A stretch of DNA of 6,749 nucleotides from Nitrososphaerota archaeon (GTDB taxonomy: Archaea; Thermoproteota; Nitrososphaeria_A; Caldarchaeales; Wolframiiraptoraceae): NCBI GenBank assembly GCA_021157985.1, contig JAGGVM010000040.1:1-6749 (forward strand). Direction: 5' to 3'. Positions 1 through 4,762 of this stretch are shown piece by piece (position 1 is the first letter of the stretch; every line of letters begins with the position of its first letter). A program made the translations under genes and the position numbers. The notes below the pieces were generated by a model. The model was not told where the DNA came from and made no database searches. It saw only the letters and a program-made list of their open reading frames with translations.

Positions 1-1487
1 ACCTCGTCTACACCCATGTACCAAACGGCTTCCTGCTCCTCGACGCCAACAACGGATCAATCGTCGATTCATCTAAATTCTTCAAGCAGAGGAGGATCTA
101 CTATGGAGAAGGAGGATTATTTGAATCGACTTGGGCCGCGGTAATCCTCGGAAAAAAGACGAGTGATGAGATCACGGGAACGAGGTATAACGGGACCGGG
201 GGAATAGTCGTAGGCCCTCCCATAACCTGGCTGTATGATGCCACTTTTCTCCTCTCTTATCCGGATAAGGAGGTTAAGCTGCTGAGATATCGAGACGTGT
301 ATGATAGGCTCGAGCTTCTCTTGCCGTATTTCACGTATAAGTGGAACGGCGAATACGTTGACATGTTCCCGGTCACTGATGGAAATAACACGTATTGGCT
401 TGTTCCATTGATAATTAAGCTCTCCTCCGAGGACGTTCCATGGAGCAGGGGCCATAGCTTCCTGAGATTCGTCGGATACGCTTTAGTAGACGTGTACAAC
501 GGGAACATCAAGCTGATAATTATCGGATCGGATCCCGTGAGCAAGCTGATAAAAAACATCTATAGAGACATATTGATCGACGGGTTCCCGGATTGGTTGA
601 AGAAGCAGGCGAGATTCCCCGCAGAGGCGTTCAGATACCAAGTCGAGATGTTCAATTACTACCACGTCAGCGACCCCGCGGTATTCATTCAAGCCCGAGA
701 ATTCTACGAGATCCCAGAAGGAGTATCGACCTACTTCGTTATGGCGAGGTACCCAGGGTTCAAGGACATCGAGTTCCTCGGAGTCTTATCCCTCCAGCTC
801 AGAGGATCCCGCGGAAAGAACTTAGCAGGCCTCATGGTCGTGCGAAACGATTACCCGCACCTCGGAGAGAAGATATTCTATAAAGTGCCGATAGGGTCTG
901 AGAGAAAGCTCCTCGGCCCTTCGGCTGCGAGGGAAGCCTTGGAGAGATACTCGCCTTTTAGAGAGCTCACAACGCTCCTAAAGAACCCGAGGATAGGCGA
1001 CATAATCCTCTACAGCATAGGAGACAGACTCGTCTACATAATCCCGGTTTATACTTCTCCAGCCGGGGGAGTGATCGCTCAGCTGGGAGTCGTGGCGACC
1101 GTGGGAGCGGAGTTCACGGGCAGATACTACATAGGCCTCGGTCAAACCCTGCAGGAATCGGTCGAGAACTTCCTCAAGAGCCTGGGGGCCTCTGCCGTTG
1201 AGAAAATAGACGTCTATAACTTTACGGTTCAGTCCTTGAGAGAGCTGGGGGTTAAAATCGTTCATCCGGTGGAGATAAACCCGCATCTCGCGTTCGAGGA
1301 GGGAAAAGCGAGCTTCACTACGCCAAGCGAGCTCAAGAACTTCCTGAAAACTTTCGCTGAAGAGTGGGTTCTCCCGCACGGAGGCAGAGCTCTCGTCTGG
1401 ACCGAGGACGACGAGATAAGAGTCGGAGTGATCTTCAACAGCCAAGGAGTAGTTGAGCTCCACTACGTCGCGATCTCGAGAAGCTAA
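1..1487 (+). CDS. UPF0182 (COG1615) family membrane protein, C-terminal part; 5' end outside window
   Basis: An open frame enters from the left edge (first full codon at 3) and ends at TAA 1485-1487, giving about 494 visible residues. A GTG at 297 lies inside the continuous frame and is not the start, because family-like sequence precedes it (an IYYGE motif near 105-119 and a RYRDVYDR stretch near 285-308). The strongest signature lies at 612-716: RFPxxAFxxQ, then YYHxxDPxxF, then a short segment ending in EIP. Downstream, near 780-930, is a block resembling the family's LxPFTP / GP region. Family members usually have about seven N-terminal membrane segments and a large extracytoplasmic domain; only the soluble part is visible, and I see no clear membrane segment in it. 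Molecular function is unknown. The last 90-100 residues (from about 1180) do not match the family pattern I know. The gene is followed 45 nt later by a co-oriented small membrane protein. The family call is confident; no activity is claimed. Confidence 0.88.
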   Translation, partial: LVYTHVPNGFLLLDANNGSIVDSSKFFKQRRIYYGEGGLFESTWAAVILGKKTSDEITGTRYNGTGGIVVGPPITWLYDATFLLSYPDKEVKLLRYRDVYDRLELLLPYFTYKWNGEYVDMFPVTDGNNTYWLVPLIIKLSSEDVPWSRGHSFLRFVGYALVDVYNGNIKLIIIGSDPVSKLIKNIYRDILIDGFPDWLKKQARFPAEAFRYQVEMFNYYHVSDPAVFIQAREFYEIPEGVSTYFVMARYPGFKDIEFLGVLSLQLRGSRGKNLAGLMVVRNDYPHLGEKIFYKVPIGSERKLLGPSAAREALERYSPFRELTTLLKNPRIGDIILYSIGDRLVYIIPVYTSPAGGVIAQLGVVATVGAEFTGRYYIGLGQTLQESVENFLKSLGASAVEKIDVYNFTVQSLRELGVKIVHPVEINPHLAFEEGKASFTTPSELKNFLKTFAEEWVLPHGGRALVWTEDDEIRVGVIFNSQGVVELHYVAISRS

Positions 1488-1496
1488 GCTTTAATC

Positions 1497-1515
1497 CTGA
1501 TTATTCTCTGATTAT
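1497..1515 (+). repeat. Tandem 8-bp direct repeat CTGATTAT, 11-bp period
   Basis: Two exact copies of CTGATTAT (1497-1504 and 1508-1515) lie in the 45-nt gap between the UPF0182 stop and the next start. Their period of 11 bp is about one helical turn, which would put both copies on the same DNA face. The second copy, with the preceding CTTTAATC (1489-1496), makes this the only AT-rich stretch nearby, so it could be part of a promoter for the downstream gene. The repeat is seen directly; the role is inference. Confidence 0.35.
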
Positions 1516-1521
1516 AGAGGC

Positions 1522-1525
1522 GGAG
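1522..1525 (+). promoter_or_regulatory. Shine-Dalgarno-like GGAG before the Hsp20-like gene
   Basis: GGAG at 1522-1525 ends 7 nt before ATG 1533, a normal spacing. This is the main reason for choosing ATG 1533 over the in-frame GTG 1527, which would need the GAGG at 1517-1520. Most other genes here lack a clear Shine-Dalgarno sequence and look leaderless, so its presence suggests this gene is translated from a longer, possibly polycistronic, message. Confidence 0.45.
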
Positions 1526-1532
1526 AGTGATC

Positions 1533-1964
1533 ATGGAGTCGGGGAAGCCTAACCTAGCCCTCGGAGCGATCCTAGCATTGTTAATCCTTTTAGCGCTATC
1601 CCTGCTCCTCAGGTTTCAGAGAGGGCTTCTCGGACTGGTCCTTACCGGGATCTTAGCTCTCCTAGGGTTTTACTGGTTCAAAGAATTGAGGAAGGTAGTT
1701 AGCTCGGAGCGAGGGCAGAGAGACTACCTGCTGGAGGTCTCCGATTACGGGGATGTGATAAGCTTAACCGCTCAAGTTCCCGGCCCTGAGGAGGCCGTTT
1801 CCTTCGAGGTCTCGGGGAAGAAGCTTCTCCTGAGAGGGGGCAGGGGATTTAAGAGGGCTGTCAGGCTTCCCTACAAGGTCGAGGTCCTGAGCAGCAGCTA
1901 CGTCAACGGCATCCTCCACATAAAGCTCGCTAAAATCGAGGCCGTGAAAAAGAAATCGAGGTAG
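1533..1964 (+). CDS. Small membrane-anchored protein with Hsp20/alpha-crystallin-like domain
   Basis: A 143-residue protein from ATG 1533 (in-frame GTG 1527 would add two residues). Residues about 8-27 and 31-49 are strongly hydrophobic and separated only by a short RFQR turn, so they probably form a membrane hairpin. The following basic segment (KELRK, then ERGQR) suggests that the C-terminal domain faces the cytoplasm. Residues about 63-135 look like an alpha-crystallin/Hsp20 fold: an acidic beta-strand-rich start, a VPGPEE motif, FEVSGKKLLLRG as the VxGxxLxIxG-like strand pair, RLPYKVEV as the LP-v block, and NGILHIKL, which matches the classical sHSP signature (A-x-x-x-n-G-v-L). Canonical small heat-shock proteins are soluble; here the usual N-terminal arm is replaced by the membrane hairpin, and no C-terminal IxI anchor is evident. 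It may bind misfolded or membrane proteins. A CS/p23-like domain is the alternative. It sits 45 nt after the UPF0182 gene and converges on dys with a 6-nt gap. Confidence 0.72.
   Translation: MESGKPNLALGAILALLILLALSLLLRFQRGLLGLVLTGILALLGFYWFKELRKVVSSERGQRDYLLEVSDYGDVISLTAQVPGPEEAVSFEVSGKKLLLRGGRGFKRAVRLPYKVEVLSSSYVNGILHIKLAKIEAVKKKSR
1947..1956 (-). terminator. Candidate U-rich terminator for dys
   Basis: On the - strand, 15-24 nt past the dys stop, the sequence reads ATTTCTTTTT. Archaeal termination often uses U-rich tracts without a stem-loop. The same bases on the + strand encode the lysine-rich tail (KKK) of the Hsp20-like protein, so the tract would lie inside the convergent gene. No other T-rich run is close to the dys end. 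The tract is seen; termination is inferred. Confidence 0.35.
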
Positions 1965-1970
1965 ACAAAG

Positions 1971-2900
1971 CTACTGAACTTTATCCAGAACCGCGGCTAT
2001 CAGAAGAGGGACGAGGACTGTCGCGTCGCCGTGAACCGTTACCTTCATGGCCTCCGGCTTGACCTTTGACCAGGAAACTGCTTCCCTGACCAAGGCGCCG
2101 CTCAGGCTTCCGTCGTATTCGACAGCGGTCGTTATGTAAATGGCGTAATCTAATCCTTCTTTGAACTGATTCCACCAGAGCGTGTGATGCTTGGAGATTC
2201 CCCCGCCTATCATGAGGGCGCCCGTCTTCTCCGAGTCGAAGACTATGTTGGCCAGCTCGCTCGCGTCCTTGAAGAGGTTGAGCCTGAAGTCTCGCTTCTT
2301 CTGCTGGAATATCCAGAGCTGGGTTCCCACGGCTCCATCCATTATTCCCGGGACGAAGACTTTCACTCCCTTCTTAGCCGCCCAGTAGAGTATGCTTTGC
2401 TCATCGTTGAGCCTTTCACCTATGAGCCTCGCGACCTCGAAGCTCCCGAGCTCCCGAACGCCGTCCTCGTAAACCTCGTCGAGCATCCCCAGCATGAACT
2501 TCTCTATCGCCGGGCCATAAGACTCTAGGGGAACTAAAACGCTTCCAAGCCTGTGGTAACCCTTCTCCCTGAGCTCCTCGTCGTCGAGCCTGAAGTCGCC
2601 TACGTAATATTTTCCCAGCGCTCGGGCAATATCGTGGTCGAGGGTCCCACAGGTGGTGATTATCACGTCGAAGAGCCCGCGTTTAACCGCTTCGGCGATC
2701 ACCCCTCTAAGCCCGGTCGCTATGGGAGCCGCTATGAACGAGAGAAAACGAGTGCACTTCTCGTCCTTCACCATGGCTTCTAGGATGCGTACAGCGGATC
2801 CGAGGTATTTCGCCGCGAATCCCCCGGAGTCCTCCAGCTGATCCACGAGATCTGAGATCCTCATTCCCGGCCAAATCTTAATGTCCCTAACCGGCTGCAT
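1971..2900 (-). CDS. dys: Deoxyhypusine synthase
   Basis: Transfers the 4-aminobutyl group of spermidine, with NAD, to one lysine of aIF5A; this is the first step of hypusine formation and acts in the cytosol. The 309-residue protein is full length for the archaeal family. Landmarks: an IAAPIATGLRG segment (about 56-66) in the place of the human SNLISSGIRE region, ITTCGTLDHDIA (81-92) in the place of TTAGGVEEDL, VPGIMDGAVG (183-192), and GGGISKHH (232-239), whose K237 corresponds to the enzyme-intermediate lysine (human K329). Further on are DYAIYITTAxEYDGSLSGA (251-269) and EAVSWSKV (273-280), all strongly conserved. The catalytic histidine of the human enzyme (H288) appears to fall at F198/Q199 here. 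The start is ATG 2898-2900. No Shine-Dalgarno precedes it, and a TATA-like box lies about 28 nt upstream, so the message is probably leaderless. The upstream co-oriented neighbour is an HTH regulator ending 27 nt away. Confidence 0.96.
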   Translation of the reverse strand: MQPVRDIKIWPGMRISDLVDQLEDSGGFAAKYLGSAVRILEAMVKDEKCTRFLSFIAAPIATGLRGVIAEAVKRGLFDVIITTCGTLDHDIARALGKYYVGDFRLDDEELREKGYHRLGSVLVPLESYGPAIEKFMLGMLDEVYEDGVRELGSFEVARLIGERLNDEQSILYWAAKKGVKVFVPGIMDGAVGTQLWIFQQKKRDFRLNLFKDASELANIVFDSEKTGALMIGGGISKHHTLWWNQFKEGLDYAIYITTAVEYDGSLSGALVREAVSWSKVKPEAMKVTVHGDATVLVPLLIAAVLDKVQ

Positions 2901-2908
2901 CGGCTGGA

Positions 2909-2929
2909 AAATAGCTTATCCCGCTATTT
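2909..2929. repeat. 7-bp perfect inverted repeat overlapping the dys promoter and the regulator stop
   Basis: AAATAGC (2909-2915) and GCTATTT (2923-2929) are exact inverted copies around a 7-nt centre. The right arm overlaps both the putative dys TATA box (2924-2932) and the stop codon of the HTH gene (2928-2930). The left arm ends 9 nt before the dys ATG. Such a dyad could be an operator that blocks TBP/TFB, or a hairpin with a following UUUUCC-like run that ends the regulator transcript. The geometry is directly visible; the function is inferred. Confidence 0.5.
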
Positions 2930-2932
2930 ATT
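2924..2932 (-). promoter_or_regulatory. TATA-like box for dys
   Basis: On the - strand AATAAATAG is centred about 28 nt upstream of the dys ATG. That is where an archaeal box A sits relative to a start site at or just before the first codon. The absence of a Shine-Dalgarno sequence in the short gap fits a leaderless message. It overlaps the last codon of the upstream HTH gene. Confidence 0.5.
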
Positions 2933-3653
2933 GGCTGGTCTTCTTCAGGGCCCTGAGCCTCGTCACGATCTCGTCAACCGTCCTAAGCCTTGAGAGAACG
3001 AAGCATAGGTTTTCGAGCTTCGCGAGCTCTATCGCTAGAGAGTCCACGTGATCCTTATCAGGCGGACCGTGTATCACGATCATCTTAGGCTTTATCGGGT
3101 AAAGCCTCGCGGCGACGACGGGGGACCTACCCCGAGTGACGCCCGTGAAGATGAAGGCCCTCATGGGGTTCTTGCCCATCAGATATAGGAAGTCGAGGCC
3201 GTCGAGATACCTTATCGCCTTTATGCTGTCTATGACCGTGTATCCATAGAGCGGGATCCTGAGCCAGGCCCCTCCGGCCAGCACTTCTCCGTCAACAGCA
3301 TCGATTATCTCGCTCACGCTCCGGGGATCCTCATATTCATCCATGTCGATTATCGCGGAACTTAAGTTCCTGTGAAGGGAGGCATAGCGCTTTATGTGGA
3401 TCCCGCCTCGCCTGGCGTCGGCTTCGATCAGGGCGTATACGAATTTTTTCACGAAGAGAGTTCCGGGAGAGCGGCGACGGCTGTTTTCGTAGTCGCTTAG
3501 AACGGATGGAGATATTTTCATGAGCTTGGCTACCTCGCTTTGGGTGAGCTCGAAGAGGTTTCTCCACTTTTTCATCGTTTTACCTGGATTATTGGATAAG
3601 ATTATCTCCCCGGCTATTCTATTCATCAGCTCCTCTCTAGCGGCCTCTCCCAT
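2928..3653 (-). CDS. XRE-type HTH transcriptional regulator, COG1709-like
   Basis: A 241-residue predicted DNA-binding regulator. Residues about 27-65 carry a Cro/C1-type HTH: KKWRNLFELTQSEVAKLMKIS, then the recognition helix SPSVLSDYENSRRRSPG. This KWRxxF...Q...LA...SPSVxSDYExxRRxSPG pattern is characteristic of the archaeal COG1709 family as I recall it. After a helical linker (66-100), residues about 115-235 form a separate alpha/beta domain of unknown ligand, with GYTVIDSIKAIRYL, a FIFTGVTRGRSP segment and MIVIHGPP. I see no metal-binding Cys cluster. ATG 3653 is chosen because it leaves about nine residues before the conserved ELxxxIAGEI helix; ATG 3626 would cut into that helix. No Shine-Dalgarno precedes it. 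It is divergent from the DUF424 gene and upstream of dys, so either could be a target; the gene may also regulate itself. The HTH call is strong and the COG assignment good; the targets are unknown. Confidence 0.88.
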   Translation of the reverse strand: MGEAAREELMNRIAGEIILSNNPGKTMKKWRNLFELTQSEVAKLMKISPSVLSDYENSRRRSPGTLFVKKFVYALIEADARRGGIHIKRYASLHRNLSSAIIDMDEYEDPRSVSEIIDAVDGEVLAGGAWLRIPLYGYTVIDSIKAIRYLDGLDFLYLMGKNPMRAFIFTGVTRGRSPVVAARLYPIKPKMIVIHGPPDKDHVDSLAIELAKLENLCFVLSRLRTVDEIVTRLRALKKTSQ

Positions 3654-3654
3654 C

Positions 3655-3667
3655 TATCAAACTGATA
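3655..3667. repeat. 13-bp palindrome TATCA-AAC-TGATA just upstream of the HTH gene
   Basis: TATCA (3655-3659) and TGATA (3663-3667) are exact inverted copies with a 3-nt centre. They start 2 nt upstream of the regulator ATG and overlap an A/T-rich TATA-like stretch. The position fits an autoregulatory operator for the HTH protein, but 5-bp arms can arise by chance. Confidence 0.3.
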
Positions 3668-3672
3668 TTTTT
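3664..3672 (-). promoter_or_regulatory. AT-rich TATA-like element before the HTH gene
   Basis: On the - strand AAAAATATC is centred only about 15 nt before ATG 3653, too close for a leaderless start at that codon. The TATATT element at 3706-3715, read in reverse as GAATATAAGG, is the alternative box and would give a leader of about 32 nt. Which one is used cannot be settled from the sequence. Confidence 0.2.
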
Positions 3673-3705
3673 CCGCGAGGGTTATTGAATGTTTCTGAGA
3701 GGACT

Positions 3706-3715
3706 CCTTATATTC
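3706..3715 (+). promoter_or_regulatory. TATA-like box for the DUF424 gene
   Basis: CCTTATATTC is centred about 34 nt before ATG 3745, which predicts a start site near 3737 and a leader of roughly 8 nt. There is no convincing Shine-Dalgarno sequence before the ATG, consistent with a short-leader message. Read on the other strand it is also TATA-like, so the element could serve both divergent genes. Confidence 0.45.
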
Positions 3716-3735
3716 GAGAAACTTGTAGATCTCGA
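3714..3735. repeat. 6-bp inverted repeat TCGAGA...TCTCGA over the DUF424 start region
   Basis: TCGAGA (3714-3719) and TCTCGA (3730-3735) are exact inverted copies with a 10-nt spacer, 16 bp centre to centre. They abut the TATA box and cover the predicted transcription start, a standard place for an archaeal repressor site. Caution: TCGAG is frequent throughout this window, so chance is a real alternative. Confidence 0.3.
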
Positions 3736-3744
3736 TGAGAACCG

Positions 3745-4053
3745 ATGGCCTCGAAGAAGGTGTGGGTGAAGGTACATCACTCGAGGACCGGGGAGGTCGT
3801 GGTGGCAGCCTGCGACGAAGACCTCCTAGGAAAGAAGATAAAGATAAACGACGGCTTCTCGGTCGAGGTGAGTAAATCGTTTTACGGGGGATTCCTCGTT
3901 AACCCCAGCGATCTAGAGAAGTATATCAGGGAGGCGGGGATCGTGAACCTCCTAGGCGAGGCCGTTATATCTTATCTGGTTAAGCGGGGACTGATCTCGG
4001 AGAAAGCGGTCATAAGGGTCGGAGAGATACCCCACGTCCAGCTCTTCCTCTAG
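3745..4053 (+). CDS. DUF424 (COG2412) family protein
   Basis: A 102-residue soluble protein, close to full family length, belonging to the archaeal DUF424 family of unknown function. Diagnostic blocks are visible in order: an N-terminal strand VWVKVHHS (6-13), AACDEDLLGKK (21-31), SFYGGFLV (45-52), NLLGEAVISYLVKRGLI (68-84), and a C-terminal VGEIPHVQ (92-99). The conserved CDE, FYGG, GE and PH positions are all intact. There is no signal peptide or membrane segment. ATG 3745 is chosen because the family usually starts directly before the first beta strand; the ATG at 3735 is in another frame. A TATA-like box lies about 34 nt upstream. The gene is divergent from the HTH regulator and overlaps the aIF6 gene end to end by 4 bp. 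No biochemical role is claimed; the surroundings suggest a link to translation. Confidence 0.9.
   Translation: MASKKVWVKVHHSRTGEVVVAACDEDLLGKKIKINDGFSVEVSKSFYGGFLVNPSDLEKYIREAGIVNLLGEAVISYLVKRGLISEKAVIRVGEIPHVQLFL
4050..4053. other. Shared CTAG stop overlap of convergent genes
   Basis: The palindrome CTAG supplies TAG for the DUF424 gene (4051-4053) and TAG for aIF6 on the other strand (4050-4052). The two convergent coding regions therefore overlap by 4 bp and leave no room for a separate terminator. I see no T-rich run close behind either stop, so the two transcripts probably overlap at their 3' ends. Confidence 0.9.
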
Positions 4054-4751
4054 ACTCCCAGCGCCCTGGAAACAGTCATCAGCTCCGGCCCCGTGGTCAT
4101 CAAGCCTATTATCGCACCCTTGCTGTTCGCTATTATCCCGCTTCTAACGAACTTAACCCCGTTGTTCACGGTCCCGGGTAACACATCGACCTTGAAGATC
4201 TCGCTCAGCTTCCTCTCCTCTTCTTCCGAGACCTCCGCGTAAACCACTCCACCCGAGTTCGTGATGACCGCGAGAGACCCTACATAGCTCCTGTCCGCGA
4301 TCCTGCCTCTCACGACCTCGACTCCCAGGACGTCTTCTATCACCTTTAGAGCCTTCTTAGGTAAAATGCTGCTCGCTAAGGCCGCGTGATCGTTTGCGAG
4401 GATCAAGTTCCCTATCGCCGTATATTTTCCTTCAACTACCCCGATGTTCAGGTCTCCCATCTTCTTCTTAACGGCTTCAAGCTCTTCTTCGAGAACCATG
4501 TTTGAGAAGAGGATTCCGTTGCTGTTTCCCACGGCCATGGGGGAGAGAAGAATGGAGCCGGCTAAGGTCGTCGGGATCACGGTCACGTCTAGCACCTCCT
4601 TGATCAACTTCTTCTGCCTCCGCTTAAGCTGAGGTGGCACCAAGCATATTCTCTCGGTCGGAACGGCGAAAAGCCCTACTTCAGCCGTTCCAAAAAAGGC
4701 TTCGAGGTAGATTCCATGAGGCTTGGCCGCAGCTCTATTCAAGGACCTCAC
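4050..4751 (-). CDS. eif6: Translation initiation factor aIF6
   Basis: aIF6 binds the 50S subunit and prevents early joining with 30S; the eukaryotic homologue also acts in 60S maturation. The protein has 233 residues against about 220-225 in most archaea and shows the repeated alpha/beta units of the pentein-like fold. Recognisable blocks are GTAEVGLFAVPTE (21-33), a TTLAGS segment (61-66), TAIGNLILANDHAALAS near 110-126, RSYVGSLAVITNSGGVV near 154-170, and the C-terminal run GTVNNGVKFVRSG followed by IIANSKGAIIGLMTTGPEL. The longest frame starts at GTG 4751; a stop lies two codons upstream. TTG 4742, preceded by GGGTGAGGT, is an alternative. Either gives an N-terminal extension of about ten residues before the first family strand. 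It lies 11 nt behind the PAC2 gene, so co-transcription is likely, and its end overlaps the convergent DUF424 gene. Confidence 0.95.
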   Translation of the reverse strand: MRSLNRAAAKPHGIYLEAFFGTAEVGLFAVPTERICLVPPQLKRRQKKLIKEVLDVTVIPTTLAGSILLSPMAVGNSNGILFSNMVLEEELEAVKKKMGDLNIGVVEGKYTAIGNLILANDHAALASSILPKKALKVIEDVLGVEVVRGRIADRSYVGSLAVITNSGGVVYAEVSEEEERKLSEIFKVDVLPGTVNNGVKFVRSGIIANSKGAIIGLMTTGPELMTVSRALGV

Positions 4752-4762
4752 CCATCAGGCTT

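Noticed and set aside
165..173. GTGATGA resembling a C box of a C/D guide RNA
   Set aside because: It lies within coding sequence and no D box (CTGA) occurs at a plausible distance; the nearest is over 100 nt away.
297..302. GTG at 297 as the start of the UPF0182 gene
   Set aside because: The frame is open to the window edge and the upstream codons give family-like sequence, so this valine codon is internal.
978..1463. 161-residue open frame on the - strand inside the UPF0182 gene
   Set aside because: Fully antisense to a strongly supported gene, with no recognisable domain and no ribosome site.
2184..2783. Open frames on the + strand opposite dys (2184-2528, 2553-2783)
   Set aside because: They are shadows of the dys coding strand; the protein sequences are composition-driven and match nothing I know.
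3624..3626. ATG at 3626 (residue 10) as the start of the HTH regulator, with GAGAGGAG as ribosome site
   Set aside because: The spacing to GAGGAG is only 3 nt and it would cut into the conserved N-terminal helix.
3735..3737. ATG at 3735 as the DUF424 start
   Set aside because: It is out of frame with the conserved protein; ATG 3745 fits the family's usual N-terminus.
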